The notes under the pieces are model-generated. The model did no database searches. It worked only from the letters and a program-made list of their open reading frames with translations, and was not told the origin of the DNA. This document shows, piece by piece, positions 35,114-44,106 of a DNA stretch of 64,000 nt. Source of the stretch: Microvirga sp. 17 mud 1-3 (lineage in GTDB: Bacteria > Pseudomonadota > Alphaproteobacteria > Rhizobiales > Beijerinckiaceae). A program made the position numbers and the translations under genes. Position 1 is the stretch's first letter. The number at the start of each line of letters is the position of its first letter. Location: contig NZ_CP029481.1 of NCBI RefSeq assembly GCF_003151255.1, positions 3,634,501 to 3,698,500 of the forward strand. Reading direction: 5' to 3'.

Positions 35114-36141
35114 TGCCGACCGCCGGCACCGGGGGACGGCGGCGGGGTCGCCAGGGACAGCTCAATTACTGGCCCGGCTTCGTCGATGCGCTCTCGACCC
35201 TGCTCCTGTCCATCGTCTTCCTGATCTCGGTCTTCATGGTCGGGCAGTTCTTCCTGTCCCGGGAATTGTCGAGCCGGGACACGGTGCTCGACCGCCTGAA
35301 CCGGCAGATTGCCGAGCTCACCGACCTCCTGGCCCTCGAGAAATCGAGCCGGCGGACCACGGAGGAGAACCTCTCGGCCCTCCAGACCACGCTCAAGGCG
35401 GCGGAGGCCGACAGGGCCCGGCTGCAGGGCCTGATCGAGAGCGGCGGCGACGCTCAGGCCCGGGCCAGCGAGCTGAACTCGGCCCTCGACGCGGAGCGCC
35501 AGGCCACCGGGCGAGCCCTGAGCCAAGTGGAAATCCTCAACCAGCAGATCGCCGCCATGCGTCGCCAGCTTGCGGCCCTGGAGGAGGCGCTGGCGGCCTC
35601 GGAGAGCCGCGACAAGGAGAGCCAGGCCCGGATCGCCGATCTCGGCAGCCGCCTCAACGTGGCGCTTGCCCAGAGGGTGCAGGAGCTTGCCCGCTACCGC
35701 TCGGATTTCTTCGGCCGCCTGCGCCAGATCCTCGGCAACCGGCCGGACGTGCGCATCGTCGGCGACCGCTTCGTCTTCCAATCGGAAGTGCTCTTCCCGG
35801 CCGGTCAGGCCACCCTCAAGCCCGAAGCCTCGGACGAGATCGACCGTATCGCCAGCGCGCTCGTGGAATTGCAGAAGCAGATTCCGCCGGACATTCCCTG
35901 GGTCGTCCGGGTGGACGGCCATACGGATGCCCGCCCCATCGCGACGTCACAGTTCCCGTCGAACTGGGCCCTCTCGGCCGCCCGCGCCATCGCGGTGGTC
36001 CAGGCCCTCGTGGCCCGGGGCGTCCAGCCTCAGCACCTGCTCGCGGCCGGTTTTGGCGAGTACCAGCCCCTCGATCTCGGCACGACCGAAGAGGCTTACG
36101 CCCGCAACCGGCGGATCGAGCTGAAACTGACGGAGCGCTGA
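35113..36141 (+). CDS. MotB-like protein with OmpA peptidoglycan-binding domain
   Basis: A 342-residue single-pass protein. A short basic cytosolic tail precedes the membrane helix at about 24-47, which carries Asp25 (NYWPGFVDALSTLLLSIVF), the expected proton-carrying acid of MotB/ExbD/TolR stators. Residues 50-215 form a long coiled coil (ELTDLLALEKSSRRTTEENL), far longer than in MotB, and 225-342 are an OmpA-like peptidoglycan-binding domain (VDGHTDARPIATSQFPSNWA). Translation is coupled to the channel gene by TGATG. The design suggests a stator reaching across a wide periplasm. Function is not established; Zorya ZorB is a distant relative but no Zorya effectors are present. Confidence 0.87.
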   Translation: MPTAGTGGRRRGRQGQLNYWPGFVDALSTLLLSIVFLISVFMVGQFFLSRELSSRDTVLDRLNRQIAELTDLLALEKSSRRTTEENLSALQTTLKAAEADRARLQGLIESGGDAQARASELNSALDAERQATGRALSQVEILNQQIAAMRRQLAALEEALAASESRDKESQARIADLGSRLNVALAQRVQELARYRSDFFGRLRQILGNRPDVRIVGDRFVFQSEVLFPAGQATLKPEASDEIDRIASALVELQKQIPPDIPWVVRVDGHTDARPIATSQFPSNWALSAARAIAVVQALVARGVQPQHLLAAGFGEYQPLDLGTTEEAYARNRRIELKLTER

Positions 36142-36145
36142 GGTT

Positions 36146-36328
36146 TCAGCGATCCTTGCCGAGGGCCTTCGCCACATCCGAGACTTGGACGCCGACGCGC
36201 CGGACCGTGTCCATGAGCTGCTGGCGGGACACGTTCCACTTTCCGGTCCAATAGCGGACCTCCCAATCCTCATGGACATTGATGCGGGAGGCATCCTGCG
36301 GATGCCGCTTGTTCAGGTTGTCGACCAT
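36146..36328 (-). CDS. DUF3606 family small protein
   Basis: A 60-residue basic protein with the DUF3606 pattern: RINVHEDWEVRYWTGKWNVS followed by a helix-turn-helix-like MDTVRRVGVQVSDVAKALGK. Members are frequent in Rhizobiales, often in multiple copies, and have no known function; the helical part could bind DNA. It is convergent with the MotB-like gene (four bases between stops) and lies downstream of the ABC exporter gene's 3' end. Confidence 0.85.
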   Translation of the reverse strand: MVDNLNKRHPQDASRINVHEDWEVRYWTGKWNVSRQQLMDTVRRVGVQVSDVAKALGKDR

Positions 36329-36410
36329 TCCGATCTCCCTCGGCCCGATGGCACGGCCGAAGCGCGGCCGCCCCTTTCAACGGCCGGAGAGGCGTCCGGG
36401 TTCGATCGGC

Positions 36411-38210
36411 CTATTCGGCCGCCTGGGCCCGGCCGTCCGCGCCCGTGAACTGGAGGCGGGCGAGCCGGGCATAGAGGCCGCTTGCGGCCAGCAGGCTGTC
36501 GTGGGTCCCCTCCTCGACGATCTGCCCGCCATCCATCACGAGGATCCGGTTCGCGGACCGCACCGTGGCGAGGCGATGGGCGATCACCAGGGTGGTCCGC
36601 CCCTCCATGAGCCGGTCGAGGGCTCCCTGGACCTTTCGCTCGCTTTCGGCATCGAGGGCCGAAGTCGCCTCGTCGAGCAGCAGGATCGGTGCGTCCTTCA
36701 GAATGGCCCGCGCGATGGCGAGCCGCTGGCGCTGCCCGCCCGAGAGCGTGATGCCCCGCTCGCCGATTTGCGTCGCATAACCCTGCGGCAGGGCCCGGAT
36801 GAACCCGTCCGCCGAGGCGAGCTCGGCCGCCCGGCGGACCTCCTCCTCGGAGGCGTCCAGTCGGCCGTAACGGATGTTGTCGAGCACGCTCGTGGCGAAG
36901 ACCGTCGGCTCCTGCGGCACCAGGGCCATCCGGAGGCGCAGCGCCAGGGGATCCACCTCGGAGATAGGCAGGCCGTCCACCAGGATGGTGCCCTGCTGGG
37001 GATCGTAGAACCGCAGCAGCAGCTGAAGGACCGTGCTCTTGCCCGCCCCCGAGGGGCCGACGAGGGCCACGCGCTCGCCCGCCGCCACCGTGAAACTCAG
37101 CCCGTGGAGGGCCCGCTGGTCGGAGCGGGTCGGATAGGCGAAATGCACGTTCTCGAACGCCAGGGTGCCGAGGGAGGGCTGCGGGAGCGGCCGGGGATGG
37201 GCCGGCGCCTTGACGCTGGGCTGGGCCGCGAGGATCTCGCCGAGGCGCTCCGCTGCCCCGGCCGCCTGGGCGAGCTCCCCATAAACTTCCGAGAGCTGCC
37301 CCAGGGAGCTCGCGGCGAAGACCGCATAGAGCACGAACTGGGAGAGCTGGCCGGCGCTCATGGTGCCGGCGATCACGTCCTGCGCCCCATACCAGAGCAC
37401 CCCGACCACGCTGGCCGAGACGAGGAACAGGCCGATCCCGGTGAGGAAGGCCCGCATGGTCGTAGAGAGGCGCGCGGCCTCGAACGCCTCCTCGGCGGCG
37501 GCCGAGAAGCGCAGGGCCGTGTTCCGCTCCATGCCGAAGGCCTGCATGGTCCGCACGGCCCCGATGGCCTCCGCCGCATAGGCCGAGGCGTCGGCAAGCC
37601 GGTCCTGAGCGGCCCGGGAGCGGCGCCGCACGGCCCGGCCGGACATGACGAGAGGCAGGACGATGACCGGAATCGCCACGAGAACCAGCGCCGAGAGCTT
37701 GGGGCTCGTGAAGATCATCAGTGCCACCGCGCCGATGAACAGGAAAAAGTTGCGCAGGGCGATGGAGATGCTGGCCCCGAAGGCCGCCTTGACCTGGGTG
37801 GTGTCGGCCGTGAGGCGGGAGACGATCTCGCCGCTCTTGGCCTGATCGAAGAAGGCCGGATCCAAAGACGTGAGATGCCGGAAGACCGCGGCGCGCAGAT
37901 CGGCCACCACCCGCTCGCCCAGGGTGATCACGAAATAATAGCGGGAGGCGCTGGCCAGGGCGAGGAGCCCCACCACCAGGAGCAGGACGCCGAAATAGGC
38001 ATTGATCAGCCCCCTGCCCCCCTCGGTGAAGCCGAGATCGATCACCCGCCGGACGGCGACCGGCATCGCCAGGGTCATGGCGGAGGCGAGGAGAAGGGCC
38101 GCCAGGGCCGCCAGGATCCGCCCCTTGTAGGCGAGCGCATAAGGCAGGAGGGGTCTTAGGGCGCTAAGCGCCGCTTTGGGGCGCTGGGATCCGTCGGGGT
38201 CAGAAGGCAT
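36411..38210 (-). CDS. ABC transporter, fused permease/ATPase (MsbA-like exporter)
   Basis: A 599-residue half-transporter: six membrane helices in residues 20-310 and a C-terminal ATPase with Walker [10 protein letters not shown], signature [15 protein letters not shown] and Walker [13 protein letters not shown], then the H-loop VIAHRLATV. It should homodimerise in the inner membrane and export a lipid or hydrophobic compound; MsbA-like enzymes flip lipid A, but specificity cannot be read from sequence. N-terminal [20 protein letters not shown] is typical of the Rhizobiales group. No partner genes adjoin it; it is divergent from rpmE. Confidence 0.9.
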   Translation of the reverse strand: MPSDPDGSQRPKAALSALRPLLPYALAYKGRILAALAALLLASAMTLAMPVAVRRVIDLGFTEGGRGLINAYFGVLLLVVGLLALASASRYYFVITLGERVVADLRAAVFRHLTSLDPAFFDQAKSGEIVSRLTADTTQVKAAFGASISIALRNFFLFIGAVALMIFTSPKLSALVLVAIPVIVLPLVMSGRAVRRRSRAAQDRLADASAYAAEAIGAVRTMQAFGMERNTALRFSAAAEEAFEAARLSTTMRAFLTGIGLFLVSASVVGVLWYGAQDVIAGTMSAGQLSQFVLYAVFAASSLGQLSEVYGELAQAAGAAERLGEILAAQPSVKAPAHPRPLPQPSLGTLAFENVHFAYPTRSDQRALHGLSFTVAAGERVALVGPSGAGKSTVLQLLLRFYDPQQGTILVDGLPISEVDPLALRLRMALVPQEPTVFATSVLDNIRYGRLDASEEEVRRAAELASADGFIRALPQGYATQIGERGITLSGGQRQRLAIARAILKDAPILLLDEATSALDAESERKVQGALDRLMEGRTTLVIAHRLATVRSANRILVMDGGQIVEEGTHDSLLAASGLYARLARLQFTGADGRAQAAE

Positions 38211-38267
38211 GTCTGATATCGTTTCCGGGATGTCGGGCGCTCAAAGGGTTTGATTCCCTGTCCCGGC

Positions 38268-38296
38268 TTGTTTCAGGGTTCCAAGTAAGGTATAGG
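38268..38296 (+). promoter_or_regulatory. Candidate rpmE promoter
   Basis: TTGTTT (38268-38273) and TATAGG (38291-38296) are spaced by 17 bp, about 70 bp before the rpmE start. Sigma-70-type match; no experimental support. Confidence 0.45.
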
Positions 38297-38368
38297 CCCG
38301 CAACCTTTCAAGACAGCTCGATCGCAGGCTGCGGGCACCACGCTGGCGGACCGCAAGAGGATATGGCA

Positions 38369-38605
38369 ATGGCGCGCAAAGAAACCGACCACCCCGACTA
38401 CCACTACATCAAGGTCGTGATGACCAACGGCACCGAGTTCACGACCCGGTCCACCTACGGCAAAGAGGGCGACACCCTCAACCTGGACATCGACCCGAAC
38501 ACCCATCCGGCCTGGACCGGCGGCCAGCAGCAGCTGCTCGACCGCGGCGGCCGTCTGTCGCGCTTCAACACGAAGTTCGGCAACATGTCGTTCGGCAAGA
38601 AGTAA
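38369..38605 (+). CDS. rpmE: 50S ribosomal protein L31
   Basis: Large-subunit protein of 78 residues. It carries the alphaproteobacterial L31 sequence ([40 protein letters not shown]) and no cysteines, so it is the zinc-free (C-minus) form. Of two in-frame ATGs, the one at 38369 is eight bases behind AAGAGG, while the one at 38363 is only two bases behind it. A strong terminator follows 37 bases after the stop, so it is transcribed alone. Confidence 0.96.
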   Translation: MARKETDHPDYHYIKVVMTNGTEFTTRSTYGKEGDTLNLDIDPNTHPAWTGGQQQLLDRGGRLSRFNTKFGNMSFGKK

Positions 38606-38642
38606 GCCGAATCAGAGTTTCCGGACCTCCGGCCCGAACGCG

Positions 38643-38668
38643 AAAGCCCCGCTCCGGCGGGGCTTTTT
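38643..38668 (+). terminator. Terminator of rpmE
   Basis: AAAGCCCCGC pairs with GCGGGGCTTT around a four-base loop and ends in five T. Confidence 0.92.
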
Positions 38669-38717
38669 GCGTTTAGGTGACGAGAACAACAATGCGCGAC
38701 AGCAACGCGGCGCAATT

Positions 38718-38736
38718 CCCTCCCCCTTGTGGGGAG
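38718..38736. repeat. CCCTCCCCCTTGTGGGGAG-type intergenic palindrome
   Basis: Same family as 33083-33103, 41887-41907 and 41970-41992. It lies between rpmE and rcdA. Confidence 0.65.
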
Positions 38737-38787
38737 AGTTGGAGAGGGGAGGTAGGCGCCTCCCGCGCCATTGCGAATTGCGTAGCT

Positions 38788-39315
38788 CTAGTTCCCGCCG
38801 AACACCTGCTCCAGCAGGCGCTGCTGGGCTGCGACCGGGTTGGGGCGCGGCAGAGGTGGGACATGGTCCGGCTCCGACATGAGGCGCTCGAGGTGGAGGA
38901 TCCGGGCATGGATCCGGGTGGCGAGACCGATCAGCTCCTTCAGGCGGCTCGGCAGGGCCTCGTAATCGTCCACGGTCGTGATGGTGTCCTGCTGGGTCAG
39001 ATGGACGCGGTTGTTTTCGAGCTGGGCCTGATCGGGCGTGATCTCGCCCTCGGCGACGGCCCGCTGCAGCAGAAGCCACGAGGCGACCTGCATCAGCCGG
39101 GTGGTCAGGCGCATGCTCTCGGTCGCGTAGGCGATGACGCCCTCTCGGGGCAGGCGCTTCGAATCGAACCGCCCCTCGCCGTCGAGATAGGCGGCCGTGT
39201 CCTCGACGAGCTCCATACCTTCCTGGAACAGGGCCTTGAACGCCTCCGAATGGACGAAGCTATGCCCGAACGGGACAGTTCCGGCTCCCAGCTTGATCAC
39301 ATCGGGTTCGCTCAT
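38788..39315 (-). CDS. rcdA: DUF1465 family protein, RcdA homologue
   Basis: A 175-residue helical protein of the RcdA (regulator of CtrA degradation) family. In Caulobacter RcdA is an adaptor that delivers CtrA and other substrates to ClpXP at the G1-S transition. Typical segments are SFVHSEAFKALFQEGMELVE, LPREGVIAYATESMRLTTRL and MQVASWLLLQRAVAEGEIT. The disordered C-terminal tail (about 150-175) fits. GGAGA lies six bases before the ATG. An ATAA-N7-TTAA near-match to a CtrA site lies about 100 bp upstream (39415-39429), which would close a feedback loop if used. Confidence 0.9.
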   Translation of the reverse strand: MSEPDVIKLGAGTVPFGHSFVHSEAFKALFQEGMELVEDTAAYLDGEGRFDSKRLPREGVIAYATESMRLTTRLMQVASWLLLQRAVAEGEITPDQAQLENNRVHLTQQDTITTVDDYEALPSRLKELIGLATRIHARILHLERLMSEPDHVPPLPRPNPVAAQQRLLEQVFGGN

Positions 39316-39451
39316 GAGCCATCTCCAAACACAACGAACCTCCGACCGCCCACCGGCCCGAGACCTCGATCTATCAGGAGAACACTATAGAGCGCCTCTT
39401 GGTTCGATGCTCCGATAACCCTCTCTTAAGGTTAAGCTCGGGAGGAGCACC

Positions 39452-39478
39452 CAAAAATTGAGCCGCCGGGGGCGGCTC
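39452..39478 (-). terminator. Terminator of the DUF1192 gene
   Basis: GAGCCGCC/GGCGGCTC with a three-base loop, followed on the minus strand by AATTTTTGG. It is 117 bases after the DUF1192 stop. Confidence 0.7.
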
Positions 39479-39594
39479 GAGTCATAACAGGGAGGCGTCA
39501 AACAGAGTGGGCGATGCCACTCGTCATCCAGGGAGAGAACTGGATGGCTCCGATCTTCGCCGAAAAGGCTTAATGCCCGGTTAAAGCTCCACCC

Positions 39595-39801
39595 TCAGGC
39601 GGAGCCGAGCTTGAAGAAAGCGCTCGCGGCAGCCAGGGAATTCTCCTTGCCGCGCTTGGCTTCCTGCAGGCGGGCGATCTCCCGTTCAAGAAGGGCGATG
39701 CGGTCCTCGATCTCGTCGATGGACAGGATCGAGAGGTCCTGGCCGAATTCGTGGCTCGCAGAAGCGACCCGCGTTTCCTCGTCGAAGGGATCGAAAGCCA
39801 T
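39595..39801 (-). CDS. DUF1192 family small protein
   Basis: A 68-residue acidic protein. MAFDPFDEETRV at the N-terminus and the coiled-coil LSIDEIEDRIALLEREIARL are diagnostic of DUF1192, a family found next to the quinone-oxidoreductase gene in Rhizobiales. The ATG at 39801 has AAGGAGG five bases upstream. No function is known; the coiled coil suggests dimerisation. It is divergent from the oxidoreductase, sharing a 98-bp promoter region. Confidence 0.85.
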   Translation of the reverse strand: MAFDPFDEETRVASASHEFGQDLSILSIDEIEDRIALLEREIARLQEAKRGKENSLAAASAFFKLGSA

Positions 39802-39899
39802 GACATCCTCCTTCCACACACTCCCGAGAGGGTAGAGCGCAATGCGCAGATTGCCAATCTTGCCCTATATCCATCAACCTTTGGCCGAAGGAGGACGGA

Positions 39900-40898
39900 A
39901 TGACGGCAATTTCTGACACGATGCGCGCGGTCGTCGCCCGGGAACCGGGCGGCCCCGAGGTGCTCACCGTGGTCGAGCGCCCCGTCCCCCAGCCGGGCGA
40001 AGGTGAAATTCTCGTGCGCGTGAAGGCGGCCGGCGTGAACCGCCCTGATGTCCTCCAGCGCCAGGGCGGCTATCCGCCGCCACCCGGCGCGCCGGACATC
40101 CTCGGCCTCGAGATCGCCGGCGAGGTGGCGGCCGCGGGCCCCAATGCCGCCCGCTTTCCGCTCGGCGCTCCCGTGATGGCCCTGATCCCCGGCGGCGGCT
40201 ATGCGGAATACGCCACCGTCCACGAGACCAACGCCCTTCCGGTTCCGGATGGCCTTTCGATGGAGGAAGCCGGGGCGGTGCCCGAGACCTATTTCACGGT
40301 CTGGACCAATGTGTTCGAGCGGGGCGGGCTGAAGCCGGGCGAGACCCTGCTCGTCCACGGGGGCACGTCCGGCATCGGCACTACGGCGATCCAACTGGCC
40401 AAGGCCTTCGGCTCCCGGGTGATCGCCACCGCCGGAACGGACGAGAAATGCGCCTCCTGCCGGAGCCTCGGCGCCGATCTCGCGGTCAATTATCGGGAGG
40501 CCGATTTCGTCGCGGCCGTGAAGGAGGCGACGGATGGTCGGGGCGCCGACGTCATCCTCGACATGGTCGGCGGCGACTACATTTCCCGCAACTACGGGGC
40601 CGCGGCCCGGGACGGGCGAATCGTCCAGATCGCCTTTCTCAAGGGGAGCCGGGTCGAGGTCGATTTCCGCTTTCTCATGCTCAAGCGCCTGACCCATACG
40701 GGCTCGACCCTGCGGGCCCGCAGCGTTGCCGAGAAGGCCGCCATCGCCCGCGCCCTGGACGAAAAGGTGCTCCCGCTCCTGCGCCAGGGCCGGGCCAGGC
40801 CGGTGATGGATTCGCGCTTTCCCCTCCAGGAAGCAGCCCAGGCCCATGCCCGCATGGAGAGCAGCGCGCATGTCGGAAAGATCGTCCTGACCCTTTAA
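39900..40898 (+). CDS. NAD(P)H-quinone oxidoreductase, PIG3 family
   Basis: Zinc-free medium-chain dehydrogenase/reductase of 332 residues. GroES-like N-domain with VKAAGVNRPDVLQRQGGYPP and PPGAPDILGLEIAGEV; Rossmann domain with LLVHGGTSGIGTTAIQLAKA and RVIATAGTDEKC. It lacks the Cys cluster of alcohol dehydrogenases, as expected for quinone reductases, which use NADPH for one-electron reduction of quinones and reactive compounds. AAGGAGG lies five bases before the ATG. Confidence 0.92.
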   Translation: MTAISDTMRAVVAREPGGPEVLTVVERPVPQPGEGEILVRVKAAGVNRPDVLQRQGGYPPPPGAPDILGLEIAGEVAAAGPNAARFPLGAPVMALIPGGGYAEYATVHETNALPVPDGLSMEEAGAVPETYFTVWTNVFERGGLKPGETLLVHGGTSGIGTTAIQLAKAFGSRVIATAGTDEKCASCRSLGADLAVNYREADFVAAVKEATDGRGADVILDMVGGDYISRNYGAAARDGRIVQIAFLKGSRVEVDFRFLMLKRLTHTGSTLRARSVAEKAAIARALDEKVLPLLRQGRARPVMDSRFPLQEAAQAHARMESSAHVGKIVLTL

Positions 40899-41050
40899 GA
40901 GAATTGCAACATGGGGACAGGCTCCCTATAATAATCCTGTTTCCCTCACATCGTGAGACGAGATCGCTCCGGCCCAGCCGGGACGGAGCGCAAGAGAGTT
41001 TTGCCGTGCGGTGCCGACGAGCGGGCGCCCGGCCTGAAGGAGCAAAGCCC

Positions 41051-41785
41051 ATGTCCCAAGGACCGCTGATGCCGAAGGCGACAGCCGTGTGGCTCGTCGA
41101 GAATACGTCCCTGTCGTTCGACCAGATCGCCGATTTCTGCAAGCTCCACCCCCTCGAGGTGAAGGGCATCGCGGACGGTGAGGTGGCGACCGGCATTAAG
41201 GGCCTCGATCCCATCACGACGGGCCAGCTGACCCGCGAGGAGATCGAGAAGGCGCAAGGAAACCCGAACCATCGCCTGAAGATGGCCGAGACCCGGGTGA
41301 AGCTGCCGGAGCAGAAGCGCATCAAGAAAGGCCCCCGCTACACCCCCGTGTCGCGCCGCCACGACCGTCCGAACGCCATTCTCTGGCTCGTGCGCAACCA
41401 TCCCGAGCTGAAGGACGCGCAGATCATGCGCCTCGTCGGCACGACCAAGACCACGATCCAGCAGGTCCGCGACCGCACGCACTGGAATTCCGCGAGCCTC
41501 AGCCCGATGGACCCGGTGACGCTCGGCCTCTGCTCGCAGATCGACCTCGACTTCGAAGTCCAGCGCGCCGCGAAGGACCGGCCCCATGCGGTCGCCGCCC
41601 AGGAAGGCGGCGGCACCCTCATGCCGGCCGAGATTTCCACGGCCGAGCCCGAGCCCACGCGCGACGAGCCCTTCGCCGACATGAGCCGGCCGAAGCCCGC
41701 GAAGGAAGAAGAGATCGACGTGAACTCGGTCTTCGCCAAGCTCAAGCAGCTCAAGCGTCCCGACGAGGACGAAGACGAGGAATAA
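41051..41785 (+). CDS. trcR: DUF1013 protein, cell-cycle transcriptional regulator TrcR
   Basis: A 244-residue DNA-associated regulator conserved across Alphaproteobacteria. The N-terminal half holds helix-turn-helix-like segments (MPKATAVWLVENTSLSFDQI, FCKLHPLEVKGIADG) and a second set (NAILWLVRNHPELKDAQIMR, LVGTTKTTIQQVRDR); the C-terminal tail is acidic and ends in DEDEDEE. AAGGAG lies eight bases before the ATG at 41051. It ends in a good terminator. In Caulobacter the homologue associates with RNA polymerase and cell-cycle promoters. Confidence 0.9.
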   Translation: MSQGPLMPKATAVWLVENTSLSFDQIADFCKLHPLEVKGIADGEVATGIKGLDPITTGQLTREEIEKAQGNPNHRLKMAETRVKLPEQKRIKKGPRYTPVSRRHDRPNAILWLVRNHPELKDAQIMRLVGTTKTTIQQVRDRTHWNSASLSPMDPVTLGLCSQIDLDFEVQRAAKDRPHAVAAQEGGGTLMPAEISTAEPEPTRDEPFADMSRPKPAKEEEIDVNSVFAKLKQLKRPDEDEDEE

Positions 41786-41794
41786 GACCGCAGG

Positions 41795-41820
41795 AGGCCC
41801 GGAGAGATCCGGGCCTTTTC
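41795..41820 (+). terminator. Terminator of trcR
   Basis: AGGCCCGG and CCGGGCCT flank a six-base loop and run into TTTTCG. Confidence 0.85.
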
Positions 41821-41886
41821 GTTTCGGTGCCTTTCACCTCTCCTGGAGGGAGAGGTAGCGCGACAGAGACAAGGCGCGACCTGTTT

Positions 41887-41992
41887 CCCTCCCCCTTGTG
41901 GGGAGGGACTAAGGGTGGGGGTGCCGGCGCTGGACTGAATCCAGAATGGCGCTCACACCCCCACCTCCATCTCCTCCCCACAAGGGGGAGGA
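41887..41992. repeat. Large inverted repeat of two CCCTCCCC-type palindromes
   Basis: CCCTCCCCCTTGTGGGGAGG (41887 on) and CTCCCCACAAGGGGGAGG (41972 on) lie inverted about 85 bp apart. Between them GGGTGGGGGTG and CACCCCCACC also pair, so the whole segment can form a long cruciform or stem between trcR and the prpE-like gene. Confidence 0.75.
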
Positions 41993-42044
41993 GAGCAGGG
42001 TGGCGTTTCCCGCGTCATTCCAACCCTGGCCGACGGCCCTCAAC

Positions 42045-44006
42045 TCAGCCCAATCCCCTCCCCTTCAGCACCGCGCCGATCTCGTCGAGGATTGCGGGGT
42101 CGTCGATGGTGGCGGGCATCGTCCAGGTCTCGCCGTCGGCGATCTTCTTCATGGTGCCGCGCAAGATCTTGCCGGAGCGGGTCTTGGGCAGGCGGCCGAC
42201 CGTGATGGCGAGCTTGAAGGCCGCGACGGGGCCGATCCTCTCACGCACCAGAGCCACCAGCTCCGTCTCGACCGCCGCGGGCGACTGGCCGACCCCGGAT
42301 TTCAGCACCACGAACCCGCAGGGCACCTCGCCCTTCAGGGAGTCCCGCACGCCGATCACGGCGCATTCGGCCACGGCCGGATGGGAGGCCAGCACCTCCT
42401 CCATGCCGCCCGTGGAGAGCCGGTGCCCGGCCACGTTGATGATGTCGTCCGTGCGGCCCATGATGTAGACGTAGCCGTCCTGGTCGATGAAGCCCGCATC
42501 CGAGGTGTTGTAGTAGCCCGGATAGGTCGACAGATACGCCTCGCGGAAGCGCTCGTCCGCATGCCACAGGGTCGGAAGGCAGCCGGGCGGGAGCGGCAGC
42601 CTGATGGCGATAGCCCCCATGGTGTCCGGCGGCAGCGGCCGGCCGCCCTCGTCGAGAACCTGCACGTCGTAGCCCGGCATCGGCACGGTGGGCGAGCCGT
42701 ATTTGACCGGCAGGGCCCCGAGACCGAGGGGGTCGCCCACGATGGGCCAGCCGGTTTCGGTCTGCCACCAATGGTCGATCACCGGCACGCCGAGAATCCG
42801 CTCCGCCCATTGCACCGTGTCGGGATCCGCCCGCTCGCCGGCCAGGAACAGGGCCCGGAAGCCCGAAAGATCGTAGGCCTTCAGGAGGTCCCCGTTGGGA
42901 TCCTCCTTCTTGATCGCCCGGAAGGCGGTCGGCGCGGTGAACAGCACCGCCGCTCTGTGCGCTGAGGCGACCCGCCAGAAGGCACCCGCATCGGGTGTGC
43001 CGACGGGCTTGCCCTCGTAGAGGATCGACGTGCAGCCGTGCAGGAGGGGGGCGTAGACGATGTACGAATGGCCGACCACCCAGCCCACGTCCGAGGCGCA
43101 GAAATAGACCTCTCCCGGATCGACGCCGTAGAGGTTCTTCATGGACCATTTCAGGGCCACCATGTAGCCGCCCGTGTCGCGCACCACGCCCTTCGGCCGT
43201 CCGGTCGTCCCGGAGGTGTAGAGCACGTAGAGCGGGTCGGTGGCGGCCATAGGCACGCAGGGCGCCGTCCGCCCGGCCCGGCGGGCTTCCGCTACCGCCT
43301 CGGCCCAGTCCCGGTCGCGGCCTTCCGCCAGCGCGGCTTCCGCCTGGGGGCGCTGGAGGATGAGGCAGGCCTCGGGCTTGTGGCGGCTTAAGGAAATCGC
43401 CTCGTCGAGGAGAGGCTTGTAGGGCACAACCCGGGCCACCTCGATGCCGCAGGAGGCCGAGAGGACGAGCTTTGGCGTGGCGTCTTCGAGCCGGGTCGCG
43501 AGTTCCCGCGCCGCGAAGCCGCCGAAGACCACGGAATGCACGGCGCCGATCCGCGCGCAGGCCAGCATGGCGAACACCGCCTCGGGCACCATGGGCATGT
43601 AGAGGACCACCCGGTCGCCCTTCCCGACGCCCATGTCCTGCAGGACCGCCGCGAGGGTCGCGACCTCGTCCCTCAGCTCATGGTACGTGAAGGTGCGGAT
43701 CGTTCCGGTGACCGGGCTGTCGTAGATGAGGGCCGCCTGACCGGCGCGACCGCGCTCCACATGGCGGTCGATTGCATTGTAGCAGGCGTTGCACTCGGCC
43801 CCGACGAACCAGTGTCCGTAGATGCCGGCCGACGGATCGAAGACCTTCCGGGCGGGCGTGATCCAGTCGATCTCCCGGGCGGCCTCCTCCCAGAACAGCT
43901 CCGGATCGGACCGCCAGCGCTCGTAGACTTCCCGGTAGCGGCTCCGCTCAGCCGGGGCCGGATGGGACGATGTCAAGCCGGACGATGTCGCTTGGGTCGA
44001 CGTCAT
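42045..44006 (-). CDS. prpE: Propionyl-CoA (acetyl-CoA-like) synthetase
   Basis: AMP-forming acyl-CoA ligase of 653 residues. The AMP-binding core reads LYVLYTSGTTGRPKGVVRDT then GGYMVALKWSM, the version typical of PrpE rather than Acs; DHWWQTETGWPI is the second ATP motif, and the C-terminal PKTRSGKILRGTMKK carries the Lys that protein acetylases usually modify. The ATG at 44006 gives the family N-terminus and has GGGGGAAGG upstream. Propionate activation is the likely main role, with some acetate. Divergent from the TauE gene with about 100 bp between starts. Confidence 0.87.
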   Translation of the reverse strand: MTSTQATSSGLTSSHPAPAERSRYREVYERWRSDPELFWEEAAREIDWITPARKVFDPSAGIYGHWFVGAECNACYNAIDRHVERGRAGQAALIYDSPVTGTIRTFTYHELRDEVATLAAVLQDMGVGKGDRVVLYMPMVPEAVFAMLACARIGAVHSVVFGGFAARELATRLEDATPKLVLSASCGIEVARVVPYKPLLDEAISLSRHKPEACLILQRPQAEAALAEGRDRDWAEAVAEARRAGRTAPCVPMAATDPLYVLYTSGTTGRPKGVVRDTGGYMVALKWSMKNLYGVDPGEVYFCASDVGWVVGHSYIVYAPLLHGCTSILYEGKPVGTPDAGAFWRVASAHRAAVLFTAPTAFRAIKKEDPNGDLLKAYDLSGFRALFLAGERADPDTVQWAERILGVPVIDHWWQTETGWPIVGDPLGLGALPVKYGSPTVPMPGYDVQVLDEGGRPLPPDTMGAIAIRLPLPPGCLPTLWHADERFREAYLSTYPGYYNTSDAGFIDQDGYVYIMGRTDDIINVAGHRLSTGGMEEVLASHPAVAECAVIGVRDSLKGEVPCGFVVLKSGVGQSPAAVETELVALVRERIGPVAAFKLAITVGRLPKTRSGKILRGTMKKIADGETWTMPATIDDPAILDEIGAVLKGRGLG

Positions 44007-44106
44007 GACCTTCCCCCAATGTGTCCGCCGCATGAGACTTCACGGCCATACCGTGGTAGCAGGCGGCGGAGCCGCGGTCAGCGGCGACTTTCGGCCAGTT
44101 TTTCCC

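Noticed and set aside
34151..36141. Zorya-type anti-phage system (ZorA/ZorB-like pair)
   Set aside because: The pair has the right general design, but no ZorC, ZorD or ZorE gene is near. The neighbours are suhB, DUF3606 and an ABC exporter, so a defence system cannot be claimed.
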